Below are positions 13,881-21,829 of a stretch of 23,404 nt of DNA, piece by piece. A model generated the notes under the pieces. That model did no database searches, had not been told where the DNA came from, and saw only the letters and a list, made by a program, of their open reading frames with translations. The position numbers were made by a program, and so were the translations under genes. This DNA comes from a virus. Within the stretch, counting starts at the first letter, position 1, and every line of letters starts with the position of its first letter. The DNA is taken from positions 1 to 23,404 of IMG/VR virus record IMGVR_UViG_3300035698_005834. The stretch is one strand, 5' to 3'.

Positions 13881-14507
13881 ATGGAATACGCAGAATTAAC
13901 GGGGCCACAGCTAGTTAAGAGAGGATCGCAAGTACACGTAGTTTACGGTGATGACAACGGTCTTTATGTCAATTTTTATAGAGACGCAATCGAAGACAAA
14001 GAAAGGTCTCAACAAGAGGGAAGGCCAATTTTCAACGATATGCCTTTTATTGAGATTCGAGTACTGGGAGATAAAAGCACACATATTAAACGCCCAGTTA
14101 AGAATGAAGATAAGATGAGATTTGCACAGAAATGGCAAGCTTTTGAAAATTCTCAAGATCAAGACATCATTGATGGAACACCATTGACGGAATGGGCAAT
14201 GATTACAAAAGGGCAAGCCCTAGAGCTCAAGGCGGCAGGGATTCACACAGTTGAAAAACTTGCTGAGGTTAGTGATGCCAATTTATGGACAGGGTTGCGA
14301 GACTTGAGGAATAAAGCGCAAAAATGGCTCGAGTCCGCCAAAGATGGAGCGGGTGCGGCTAAATTCGAAGCACGTGAGCAAGAGCTGCTTAATCGTATTG
14401 ATGTTTTAGAGAAGCAAATAGAAGGGTTGATTGAAAACATCAAGAAAACACCCAAAAAGAAAGAGTTAAAAAATGAGCCTGTTAAGACTGGTACAAGCGG
14501 CAGCTAA
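13881..14507 (+). CDS. Conserved podophage structural-region protein
   Basis: 208 aa, AAGGGG before ATG 13881. Residues 50-125 carry a pattern I associate with Bcep22-like phages (FIEIRVLGDKSTHIKRPV, then KMRFAQKWQAFENSQ, then GTPLTEWAMI). Residues 110-145 (KGQALELKAAGIHTVEKLAEVSDANL) look like a helix-hairpin-helix or SAM-like motif that could bind DNA or protein. The C-terminal third is a coiled coil ending in a lysine-rich tail. It may be a head-completion or minor head protein. Its end overlaps the adaptor gene by 35 bp. Confidence 0.7.
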   Translation: MEYAELTGPQLVKRGSQVHVVYGDDNGLYVNFYRDAIEDKERSQQEGRPIFNDMPFIEIRVLGDKSTHIKRPVKNEDKMRFAQKWQAFENSQDQDIIDGTPLTEWAMITKGQALELKAAGIHTVEKLAEVSDANLWTGLRDLRNKAQKWLESAKDGAGAAKFEAREQELLNRIDVLEKQIEGLIENIKKTPKKKELKNEPVKTGTSGS

Positions 14508-15390
14508 TGAGTTAAGTCTACCAGAGCCTAGCCAGCTGTTTGGTTCTGTTGATGAGGATTCAAAGATATGGATATCTTTAGCTAATCGTGAAGGTGAAGA
14601 GTTTAGTAAAGCTTCTTCAAATAAAGGCGGCTGGCAGAACCTTCATGAAGAGGAGATTCTTACGACCATTGCTATCACAACCACAGGAAACACAACTGCG
14701 GGCTCCAAGGTCATAACAGGTATCCCAGATACGGCTGGTTTGTCGGTAGACTTTATGTTGTCTGGCGATGGGTTGCCTTACCAAGGTAAGATAATCAACG
14801 TTGATTCAAGCGCTCAGGTAACAATGGACCGACCAGCCTCAAAGACTGCCACAGGTGTTTCAATTATATTTGGTCAATTCGCATACGCTATGCCAAATGA
14901 CTTCGAATACTTTATTCATCGTACATTTTGGGATGGAGCTTATAATTGGGAATTATTGGGCCCTATACTTGCGCAAGAAAAACAGGTGCTGAGATATGGC
15001 GTTACACCCAACGGCCCACGACGTAAGTTTTACGTAAAAAACAATAAATTATGCTTGGATCCTATGCCTACACAAAGTGGTCAAGTCATAGCGTATGATT
15101 ATTATAGCAATGCATTTTGTGCCAATTCAGAAGCAGTAAGCCAAGCCTCGTGGCAAACAGACTCAGATGAATATCGTTTAGATGATAACTGTTTTGTCTT
15201 GGGTTTAAAGTGGAGGTTTTTACGCTCTAAGGGTATGGATTATGGGCAAGAGAAGTCAGATTATGACATTGCAACAGATCGGGCTGTTTCACGTGATGGA
15301 GGCTCTCGTGTTTTATCGTTAAATGCGCAATCTTCTGAGGCCCATTTTATAGACTCAAACAACATACCAGATACAGGGTTCGGTCAATAG
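14473..15390 (+). CDS. Head-tail adaptor (P22 gp4-like position)
   Basis: 305 aa. The N-terminal helix (SLLRLVQAAANELSLPEPSQLFGSVDEDSKIW) and the following helix (LANREGEEFSKASSNKGGWQNLHEE) are the classical opening of podophage adaptor proteins that dock below the portal. A beta-rich insert (about 65-140, TTTGNTTAGSKVITGIPDTAG) is followed by the AMPNDFEYFI segment and a C-terminal helical part (NCFVLGLKWRFLRSKGMDYGQEKSDYD). It is larger than P22 gp4 (166 aa), largely because of the insert. It would form the ring between the portal and the tail hub encoded next. Confidence 0.78.
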   Translation: MSLLRLVQAAANELSLPEPSQLFGSVDEDSKIWISLANREGEEFSKASSNKGGWQNLHEEEILTTIAITTTGNTTAGSKVITGIPDTAGLSVDFMLSGDGLPYQGKIINVDSSAQVTMDRPASKTATGVSIIFGQFAYAMPNDFEYFIHRTFWDGAYNWELLGPILAQEKQVLRYGVTPNGPRRKFYVKNNKLCLDPMPTQSGQVIAYDYYSNAFCANSEAVSQASWQTDSDEYRLDDNCFVLGLKWRFLRSKGMDYGQEKSDYDIATDRAVSRDGGSRVLSLNAQSSEAHFIDSNNIPDTGFGQ

Positions 15391-15392
15391 AA

Positions 15393-16943
15393 ATGATTCC
15401 CAGAGCATCTATTAGAAAATCACAAGTTAGTAGAACTCGTTCAGTTGTGGCGCCTATCGGTGGCCTTAATGCACGTGATGGGCTGGCCAATATGGGTGAA
15501 GATGATGCTGTGCTGCTCACTAACTGGTTTCCTGAAACAACCAGCGTTAATGTACGCAATGGGCATATTGAGCATGCAACAGGCATTAATGGCCCCGTTC
15601 AAACGCTACCTTTTTATAATAATGGGCCATCTCAAGAGCTCTTCGCAGTAGCTGGTGGTAACATATACAATGCCACGAGCGTAGGTAGCGTAGGCGCTGC
15701 TCTTGTCTCAGGCCTTTCAAATTCAAAGTTTCAGTACGTGAATTTTGGAACGACTGGCGGATTCTTCTTAATGATGGTCAATGGTCAAGATGACTTGCAA
15801 TATTATAACGGGTCGAGCTGGAGTGTAATTAACAGCAGCTCAAGCCCAGCCATCACAGGTGTTGATACAGCTGATTGTGATAACATTAATATCTTTAAAA
15901 ATAAAATCTGGTTGATCGAAAAAGAGAGCCTAAAGGCGTGGTATTTGCCTACATCGTCTATTGGTGGTGCGGCTAATGTTTTTGATTTATCTGGTTTGTT
16001 TCGTATGGGAGGCTCTCTTGTTACCATGGCGAACTGGACAATAGATAATTCTGCTGGAATTGATGATTACGCGGCTTTTATTACGTCAGAGGGTGAGGTT
16101 GCTCTTTATAAAGGAACAGATCCTTCAAGTGCCTCCACATGGGCGCTGGTTGGTACATTTCGCATCGGCAAGCCTATTGGTAAGCGTTGCGCAATTAAGG
16201 GCGGTGCAGATATTCTTATTCTCACAGAGGATGGTGCCTTTCCAATGTCTAAGTCGCTGTTAACGGACAGAGGTAAACAAAACCTTGCTGTAACAGATAA
16301 AATATCTCAATTATTTTTGCAGGATTCACGCTCTTATGGTGAATCTTTTGGGTGGCAGCCTATTATCTATCCTACTGGAAATAAGATGTTGATTAATGTA
16401 CCGAGTGTTGAAGATTCAACATCACACCAATACGTTATGAATATCATTACAGGTGCGTGGTGCAGATTTGAGGGGTGGAATGCATTTTGTTTTGAGGTGC
16501 TAGGAGATAAGCTTTATTTCGGCGGTGATGGTGTTGTTTATCAGGCTGACACAGGGCAATCAGATAATGATACTAATATTGTGGCGGACGCTCAACAGGC
16601 GTACTCTTACTTTAGGTCAAATACGGCACAAAAGAGATTTACAATGGCTCGTCCTATTTTCTCAAGTGAGGGGGAGATTACACCTGCAATCAAGATAAAT
16701 GTAGATTTTAAGTCGGGCCCTCCAACAGGTGCGCCGTCATTCACATCAAATGCCACATCTTTATGGGATGTGGCCCCTTGGGATACCTCTGATTGGGGTG
16801 GTCTCGATAGTATATCCAGACGTTGGCGCGGTGTGTCCGGCATTGGTTACAGTGGAGGTTTGCGTATGAAGATAGATACAAAAGATATCGGATGTAAATG
16901 GCAGTCAACAGATTTTGTCTATGAAGTAGGCGGCATTTTGTAG
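15393..16943 (+). CDS. Tail hub / nozzle protein (P22 gp10-like)
   Basis: 516 aa versus 472 in P22 gp10. The opening (VVAPIGGLNARDGLANMGEDDAVLLTNWFPETTSVNVRNG, cited in part) is the usual start of this family in podophages. The rest is a series of beta-propeller-like blades (GGNIYNATS, GGFFLMMVNGQDDLQYYNGSSW, EGEVALYKGTDPS, and so on). It ends with Trp-rich strands (SLWDVAPWDTSDWGG). It probably forms the hexameric tube closing the tail and holding the fibres or needle. It starts 2 bp after the adaptor gene and ends in a TAGTG overlap with the GNAT-like gene. Confidence 0.85.
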   Translation: MIPRASIRKSQVSRTRSVVAPIGGLNARDGLANMGEDDAVLLTNWFPETTSVNVRNGHIEHATGINGPVQTLPFYNNGPSQELFAVAGGNIYNATSVGSVGAALVSGLSNSKFQYVNFGTTGGFFLMMVNGQDDLQYYNGSSWSVINSSSSPAITGVDTADCDNINIFKNKIWLIEKESLKAWYLPTSSIGGAANVFDLSGLFRMGGSLVTMANWTIDNSAGIDDYAAFITSEGEVALYKGTDPSSASTWALVGTFRIGKPIGKRCAIKGGADILILTEDGAFPMSKSLLTDRGKQNLAVTDKISQLFLQDSRSYGESFGWQPIIYPTGNKMLINVPSVEDSTSHQYVMNIITGAWCRFEGWNAFCFEVLGDKLYFGGDGVVYQADTGQSDNDTNIVADAQQAYSYFRSNTAQKRFTMARPIFSSEGEITPAIKINVDFKSGPPTGAPSFTSNATSLWDVAPWDTSDWGGLDSISRRWRGVSGIGYSGGLRMKIDTKDIGCKWQSTDFVYEVGGIL

Positions 16944-17368
16944 TGTTGATATTCAATGCGCACGAAGAATTATGCGCTTGGGCCTCTCATCAACTATTTG
17001 GTCATTATGAGAATTTTTTAGGAGACTATGCTATAGGCGTAGTTAAAGATAAGAAGATTATTTGTGTCGTTACTTATGGTACTTTTACTTGCGGAGCGAA
17101 TAAAGAATATGTATCATGTGAGATGTCCATAGCTTCAACTGATAAGAGATGGGCGACAAGGTCTAATTTAAAGACTTTTTTTTCGTATCCCTTCATTCAA
17201 CTTAGTTTGAAAAGAGTTACGACACAATGCTCAAGTGATGAGCCAAGTGTTGTTTCTTTTAACAAACGCCTTGGGTTTATCCAAGAGGGTTATCATCGCG
17301 AGGCTTGGCCTCTTGGTGGAGATGCCCTCAGTTTTGGAATGTTAAAACAAGAATGTAGGTATATTTAA
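16943..17368 (+). CDS. GNAT-like acetyltransferase in the tail module
   Basis: 141 aa, GTG start in a TAGTG overlap with the tail hub gene. The C-terminal half has the GNAT closing pattern: SVVSFNKRLGFIQEGYHREAW (residues about 104-123; N..LGF..EG..R). The central strand region (CEMSIASTDKRWATRSNL) occupies the place of the acyl-CoA loop, but the classic Q/RxxGxG/A is not clear. Members of this family sit at the same place in Bcep22-like phages. The substrate is unknown: a virion protein, or a host protein modified at the end of infection. The family call is moderate, activity uncertain. Confidence 0.7.
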   Translation: MLIFNAHEELCAWASHQLFGHYENFLGDYAIGVVKDKKIICVVTYGTFTCGANKEYVSCEMSIASTDKRWATRSNLKTFFSYPFIQLSLKRVTTQCSSDEPSVVSFNKRLGFIQEGYHREAWPLGGDALSFGMLKQECRYI

Positions 17369-17369
17369 T

Positions 17370-18458
17370 ATGGGAAAAGGTTCAAGTTCGGCACCAGCCG
17401 CTCCAGATCCAAACGCAACAGCGGCAGCGCAGTCAGCGACGAACAAAGAGACCGCCTATTGGAATGCACAGCTAAATAATGTAAACCAATATACACCTTA
17501 TGGCAGCCTTGAGTACACCCAAACAGGTGATGGCACATATGACCCTAATAAACCTCCTCAATTTACATCTACGGTTAATTTAAGCCCAGAACAACAAAGA
17601 TTGTTTGATCTTCAAAATGAGGGACAGACTAGAACGGCTGAATTAGGCAACCAACAAATTGACCGTATTGGTGAAGCTGTATCAACGCCATATAACTACG
17701 AGGGTATACCTGCGTTATATGGAGCTGCTGATTTGGAAGCTGCACGTAAAGATACGCAAGATGCTTTATTCTCACGTTTGAACCCACAATTTGACCGTGA
17801 TGAGGAGGCAATGCGCTCACGTTTAATCAATCAAGGTATTGGGCAGGGTTCAGAAGCTTATAATACTGAGATGGCTCGCTTTAATGAAGCCAAAAATGAT
17901 GCGCGTTATGGTGCTGTTTTGGCGGGTGGTACAGAAGCTGACAGGTTATGTAATCAATCTCTTCTCTCTCGTCAGCAAGGTATCACGGAATATAGTACGG
18001 AGCGCAATGCACCATTGAATGAATACAGCGCGTTAAGTTCTGGCAGTCAGGTTCAAAACCCACAATTCCAAAATACTAACTATCAAGGGGCTGCCGCCCC
18101 TGATTATGCGGGTTTGGTGAATCAAAATTATCAGGCAAGTCTAGGTGCCTACAATGCGCAACAAGCGGGCGCCAACTCAAGTATGAATAGCCTGTTTAGT
18201 TTGGGTGGCTCTTTGGGTGGAGCGGCATTATTGGCCTCTGATAGGCGTTTAAAGCATGAGATCAAAGAGATTGGGGTACGCAACGGATTCCCTCTTTATA
18301 ACTTTAAGTATATTGGTGGAAATGAGACGGTTTATCGTGGCGTTATGGCTCAGGACGTTCAAGACATTCAGCCGAGCGCAGTTGTAGGTCGTGAAGACGG
18401 TATGTTGATGGTTGATTATTCTCAACTTGGATTTGGAATGGAGATAGCTCATGTCTAG
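17370..18458 (+). CDS. Virion protein with C-terminal S74-type self-cleaving domain
   Basis: 362 aa. The N-terminus (GKGSSSAPAAPDPNATAAAQ, then VNQYTPYGSLEY) is a signature I know from podophage internal or tail-associated proteins next to ejection proteins. The middle is helical and polar, then Gln/Asn-rich. Residues 272-289 are Gly/Ala/Leu-rich. Residues 290-362 look like a Peptidase S74 (intramolecular chaperone) domain: SDRRLK with Ser290 and Lys295 in the spacing of the known Ser/Lys pair, then GFPLYNFKYIG and YRGVMAQDVQDIQPSAV. Cleavage before Ser290 would release 73 residues. The domain normally trimerises tail spikes; this protein is not a spike. Confidence 0.8.
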   Translation: MGKGSSSAPAAPDPNATAAAQSATNKETAYWNAQLNNVNQYTPYGSLEYTQTGDGTYDPNKPPQFTSTVNLSPEQQRLFDLQNEGQTRTAELGNQQIDRIGEAVSTPYNYEGIPALYGAADLEAARKDTQDALFSRLNPQFDRDEEAMRSRLINQGIGQGSEAYNTEMARFNEAKNDARYGAVLAGGTEADRLCNQSLLSRQQGITEYSTERNAPLNEYSALSSGSQVQNPQFQNTNYQGAAAPDYAGLVNQNYQASLGAYNAQQAGANSSMNSLFSLGGSLGGAALLASDRRLKHEIKEIGVRNGFPLYNFKYIGGNETVYRGVMAQDVQDIQPSAVVGREDGMLMVDYSQLGFGMEIAHV

Positions 18459-18663
18459 TTTTTTTGATTTTGGCGCCTCTCAAGCAGTTAAAGGTGTTCC
18501 GCCACAAGAGCAGGGCGGTAGCCCACTATCAAGCCTAACGGCACTTGATGAGCGTAAGAAGCTGGCTAAAAACACTTTATTGGCTCAATTACTTAAGACG
18601 GGTGGGCCATTAGCTTTGCAGCACCCTGTTTTGAAAAATGTTATAGGTGATAAAATTGGTTAA
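18451..18663 (+). CDS. 70-aa protein, probable minor virion component
   Basis: The start is ATG 18451, after GGAG, with an 8-bp overlap with the preceding gene. The product (MSSFFDFGASQAVKGVPP...KNVIGDKIG) has a Pro/Gly/Ser linker and one amphipathic helix (LDERKKLAKNTLLAQLLKTGG). No domain is recognised. It lies between two large virion-type proteins, and its stop overlaps the next gene's start, so it is probably made in step with them. It may be a small internal virion or assembly protein. Confidence 0.65.
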   Translation: MSSFFDFGASQAVKGVPPQEQGGSPLSSLTALDERKKLAKNTLLAQLLKTGGPLALQHPVLKNVIGDKIG

Positions 18664-20026
18664 TTTCTTTAATAATGATGGTGAAAAATTAGAACGTAAA
18701 ACGCAGCAATTTCGCAGCATGGCGGACTCTTTGCGTGAATACGGCACATCACCTAACCAAACTCAAGTTGTGAGCGGTTTTGCGGTTAAGCAATCACCCT
18801 TAGAGGGATTGAGTCGCGCAATTTCACAGATGAGCGGTGCTTATATTGATAAAAAAGCCAATAATATTGAAGGTGAGGCGAAATCCCAAAAGAATGCTTT
18901 GATGGCACAAATACTATCTGGCGCAAGCCCTCAAATACAACAGCTAGCCGCTGTTAATCCTAATTTGGCACTCAAAACTTACGCTGATGATGTTAAGAAA
19001 ACAAAGGAGGCAAAGAACGCAACCCTATCTGGTTTTTCCAATCCTTTGGCTTATGAGGCTGGTTTAGCTGGCGCTAAAGACCGCTCAAGTGCTTCGTATG
19101 ACTTGGTTGATGTAACGGCTCCTGATGGCCGCACATACAAGATGACACGTGAGCAAGCTGTTAATATGGCGAATCAACAATCGCAAACGCCACAACGGCC
19201 AGCTTTCCAGCAACCTGCACCAGTACCGCAAGCCCCTCAACAGGAGGCACCACAGCGGCCGCAGCAAGAGCCATTTATCCCACCTCTTTCGCCAAATGAA
19301 TCGCAGAGTATAAATCAAATTGGCGGCCCGCCAGCTCCTCAAGGTTTTGCACCACAGCAAGCGCCAGCGCGACCTAATCCGTTTGGTGGGGTAGAGGTGC
19401 AGAGTGCGCCACGTGAGGCGGATAAATCCTTAAACAACGATTTTATATCCAATGAATATAGACCTGCACAACAGCAGGCTAACGGTGCACGCGAAGCTAA
19501 TGCTAGGCTGGATGCCCTGCAAAATTTAGGTATTACATCAAATACTGGATGGGGCACGGAAACAAAAGCTGGCGCTGCTAAGTTTTTAGTTGGTCTTGGG
19601 ATAGCGCCAGAAGAAGCTAGCCAGCTTGCAACTGATTCGCAAGTATTCCGCTCTATAGTCTCTAAGCAAGTTAATGAGGATTTAATGCTTCAAAAAGGTC
19701 CCCAAACGGAAGGGGACGCGCAACGTGCTTTTAATATTCAGGCTCAGTTAGGAAACACACCTCAAGCCAATAAATTTATTATTGATATGGCTAAAGCAAT
19801 TAATAACACGAAAATAAGAAAATCAGATTTTTATTCTCAAAGTGTAGGCTCTAGTCAAAACCCTTATGAGATTGAAAGTCAATGGGCTGCACAATCAAGG
19901 TCTATATTCGATGATCCTATAATGGAAAAGTATAAATCGATCCCAGAGTCTGCCAATGAAATGGGAGGCTTGACCCCAGAAGAAGAGGCGGAATTAGAAA
20001 GCTATAGGATTAAGTATGGACGCTAG
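18656..20026 (+). CDS. Probable DNA-ejection / internal virion protein 1
   Basis: I prefer TTG 18656 (AGGTG six bases upstream) over GTG 18647, giving 456 aa. Residues 1-150 are helical and polar (a coiled-coil-like KLERKTQQFRSMADSLREYG, later NPNLALKTYADDVKKTKEAKN). Residues 150-260 are Pro/Gln-rich and probably disordered. Residues 280-400 are helical (GAREANARLDALQNLGI, KFLVGLGIAPEEASQLATDSQ). No enzyme motif is seen. Placed between the S74-type protein and a second large Gly/Ala-rich protein, it fits the set of ejection proteins that leave the head before the DNA and help cross the host envelope. Confidence 0.72.
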   Translation: MVNFFNNDGEKLERKTQQFRSMADSLREYGTSPNQTQVVSGFAVKQSPLEGLSRAISQMSGAYIDKKANNIEGEAKSQKNALMAQILSGASPQIQQLAAVNPNLALKTYADDVKKTKEAKNATLSGFSNPLAYEAGLAGAKDRSSASYDLVDVTAPDGRTYKMTREQAVNMANQQSQTPQRPAFQQPAPVPQAPQQEAPQRPQQEPFIPPLSPNESQSINQIGGPPAPQGFAPQQAPARPNPFGGVEVQSAPREADKSLNNDFISNEYRPAQQQANGAREANARLDALQNLGITSNTGWGTETKAGAAKFLVGLGIAPEEASQLATDSQVFRSIVSKQVNEDLMLQKGPQTEGDAQRAFNIQAQLGNTPQANKFIIDMAKAINNTKIRKSDFYSQSVGSSQNPYEIESQWAAQSRSIFDDPIMEKYKSIPESANEMGGLTPEEEAELESYRIKYGR

Positions 20027-21620
20027 GCAAGAGCTTGAAGAATTAAGACGTTTTGACCAGCTGATGACACGTAAAGCGTCAGCAGAAGGCGCACCTAATG
20101 GTTTTACGCAAGGTTTAGGCGACGCTGGGGTAGGGGCTGGTCAACTTATGCCAAGAGCCTTTCAACAAATAACATCCCTTGGTGGTCTTGCTCCTAATTT
20201 CGTAAGTGAGGAACTGTTCGGGAAGCAAGGCGTTAAAAGCATGGATAGTTTTGCTAATAGACGTGAGGCGGATTATCAGGCTCGCCGTGAAGCAAGTGGG
20301 GAAGAGGGTTTTGATTGGACTAGGTTTGCGGGTAATGCTACTAATCCTGTTAATTTTGCAGGTGGTGCCGGTTGGATTCCTACTCTTGTTCGTGGTGCTG
20401 TTTATGGTGCAACCCAACCTGTAACAGGCGACGGTGATTTTGCTACCCAAAAAGTTTTGCAAACAGCGCTTGGTGGAGCAGGTGCAGCAGGCGGCAAGGT
20501 TGTAGGTGACAAAATATCTAAAGCAGTGGGGAGCAGGCCAAATGAAATAGCGCAGCTCCTTAAAGATAAAATACCTATGACGATCGGGCAAAGATTGGGT
20601 GGCGCGGCACGGGCTGTGGAAAATAAATTAACATCTGTACCAGTTTTGGGTGATTTTATTAAAGGCGCTCAAGATAGATCTGTTGAGGGGTTAAATAAAG
20701 CTGTTTATAAGCGTGTTCTTGATCCTGTAGGAGAGAAGGTGCCTTCTGGTACGAATGTGGGTCGCAGCTCCATTGATTATGCAACGAAAACCATCAATAA
20801 TAAATATAATTCATTGGCTCAAAAGTTAACGGCTAAGCTTGATGATCAGCTTATGCAAGATTTTAAAGGGCTAGATAAAAAGTTTGTAAAAAGCGAGGTG
20901 ATGGAGCCGCCAGAGGTTAAAAAACTAGGTAGATACTTAAAAAATACCGTCATATCTCGATTTGATAAAGATGGATCTCTTGATGGTCGTGCTATTTTAG
21001 ATATTAACGAAAGGTTGGGTGAAGATGCTGCATCTTTTTCATCTGGAAACCCGTCACAAAGGGCTTTGGCTGATGCTCTGAAAGAGATTCAAGATACAAT
21101 TAGAGGCTCCTTAACAAGGTCCAATCCTAAGTATGCAAAAGAGTTAGCCAATGTAAATAAATCTTTTGCAGGATTAACCTCATTACAAAGAGCGTCGTCT
21201 GCTGATAAATCAAGCGGTGGAGTGTTTACGCCTAATCAACTGCAAGCCGCAATCAAACAAGGTGATAAAACGGTAAGAAAGAATAAATTTGCCTCAGGTA
21301 ATGCTTATATGCAGGACTTAGGAGACGCAGCCGCTCAAAGATTGCCCAACAACATTCCAAATTCAGGCACAGCTGACAGATTGATGGCAGGCGCCTTGCC
21401 TTTAGCCTCGGTTGGGTTAGGAGGTGCGGGATCTGCGACTGACAATGATTATTTAAAATATGGCGCTTTGGCCTTGGCTCCCTCTTTGCTTTACACAAGG
21501 GCGGGTAACGCTGCTGCCAACTCAGCTTTAAATCTAGGCTCAAAGTCTGTACCCGCTATGGCAAAAGCTCTTAGATATTTGGGTGCACCAACTGGTGGAG
21601 CTATTGCAAATGGACAATAG
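20016..21620 (+). CDS. Probable DNA-ejection / internal virion protein 2
   Basis: 534 aa, ATG 20016 with AGGAT upstream, overlapping the previous gene by 11 bp. Residues 25-75 and 100-175 are Gly/Ala-rich and mildly hydrophobic (GLGDAGVGAGQLMPRAF, WIPTLVRGAVYGATQPV, ALGGAGAAGGKVVG). The middle (IPMTIGQRLGGAARAVENKLTSVPVLGDFI) is a segment I associate with Bcep22-like internal proteins. Residues 230-400 are helical. Residues 445-520 are again Gly/Ala/Leu-rich. Such proteins are thought to insert into the host membrane as a channel for DNA. A weak hairpin with a T run overlaps the stop codon. Confidence 0.75.
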   Translation: MDARQELEELRRFDQLMTRKASAEGAPNGFTQGLGDAGVGAGQLMPRAFQQITSLGGLAPNFVSEELFGKQGVKSMDSFANRREADYQARREASGEEGFDWTRFAGNATNPVNFAGGAGWIPTLVRGAVYGATQPVTGDGDFATQKVLQTALGGAGAAGGKVVGDKISKAVGSRPNEIAQLLKDKIPMTIGQRLGGAARAVENKLTSVPVLGDFIKGAQDRSVEGLNKAVYKRVLDPVGEKVPSGTNVGRSSIDYATKTINNKYNSLAQKLTAKLDDQLMQDFKGLDKKFVKSEVMEPPEVKKLGRYLKNTVISRFDKDGSLDGRAILDINERLGEDAASFSSGNPSQRALADALKEIQDTIRGSLTRSNPKYAKELANVNKSFAGLTSLQRASSADKSSGGVFTPNQLQAAIKQGDKTVRKNKFASGNAYMQDLGDAAAQRLPNNIPNSGTADRLMAGALPLASVGLGGAGSATDNDYLKYGALALAPSLLYTRAGNAAANSALNLGSKSVPAMAKALRYLGAPTGGAIANGQ

Positions 21621-21630
21621 ACTATTTTTT
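21601..21630 (+). terminator. Weak intrinsic terminator before the moron
   Basis: CTATTG (21601-21606) pairs with CAATAG (21615-21620) around an 8-nt loop, and ACTATTTTTTT follows. The stem is short and AT-rich, so at best a partial terminator; it overlaps the TAG stop of the preceding gene. Confidence 0.35.
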
Positions 21631-21792
21631 TATAGGTTTGCAATATGCCCAGAAAGCATCGTTTTTTCGAATGAGGTAATCACGAATGCGTGGGGGGCAG
21701 TAACGCATGTATAAAGCTATTACTTTGGGTTTTAAAAATTCATTGGCGAGGCCTGCTACAGCAGCCGATAGGGCTAATTCAAGTGGTTCCAT
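21622..21792 (-). CDS. 56-aa reverse-strand protein, probable moron
   Basis: I use ATG 21792 rather than a longer frame from 21834, which would begin in the next gene's start region. The product has a hydrophobic helix near the N-terminus (LELALSAAVAGLANEF) and a basic, aromatic C-terminal part (RYCPPRIRDYLIRKNDAFWAY). No ribosome site precedes the ATG, but a promoter (21800-21828) predicts an mRNA starting at about 21793, that is, leaderless. It is the only reverse gene inside the late operon, and an 11-bp repeat brackets it. These are marks of a moron, a gene expressed on its own schedule, often from the prophage. Function unknown; a small membrane-active or exclusion protein is possible. 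Confidence 0.5.
   Translation of the reverse strand: MEPLELALSAAVAGLANEFLKPKVIALYMRYCPPRIRDYLIRKNDAFWAYCKPIKK
21634..21644 (+). repeat. 11-bp direct repeat, left copy (AGGTTTGCAAT)
   Basis: AGGTTTGCAAT recurs at 21819-21829, where it includes part of the ribosome site and the first bases of the fibre gene start. Here it is followed by ATG and a short dead frame, so it may be the former start region left by an insertion. Confidence 0.6.
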
Positions 21793-21799
21793 AAAAATT

Positions 21800-21828
21800 T
21801 TTATACACATAAATAAGGAGGTTTGCAA
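21800..21828 (-). promoter_or_regulatory. Reverse promoter of the moron
   Basis: Read leftward, TTGCAA (21823-21828, 4/6), a 17-bp spacer and TATAAA (21800-21805, 5/6). The predicted start is near 21793, one base before the ATG. A perfect 14-bp AT palindrome (21791-21804) covers the start and -10, a possible operator. Confidence 0.55.
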
Positions 21829-21829
21829 T
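21819..21829 (+). repeat. 11-bp direct repeat, right copy (AGGTTTGCAAT)
   Basis: This copy forms the AGGAGGT ribosome-site end and the spacer of the tail-fibre gene (ATG 21828). It matches 21634-21644 exactly and is separated from it by 174 bp, which holds the reverse gene. Confidence 0.6.

Noticed and set aside
20115-20591. Reverse 158-aa frame in the second ejection-type gene
   Set aside because: It is antisense, with Cys/Arg/Thr-rich composition typical of a shadow, and has no promoter or ribosome site. It is unlike the moron, which has both a gap and a promoter.
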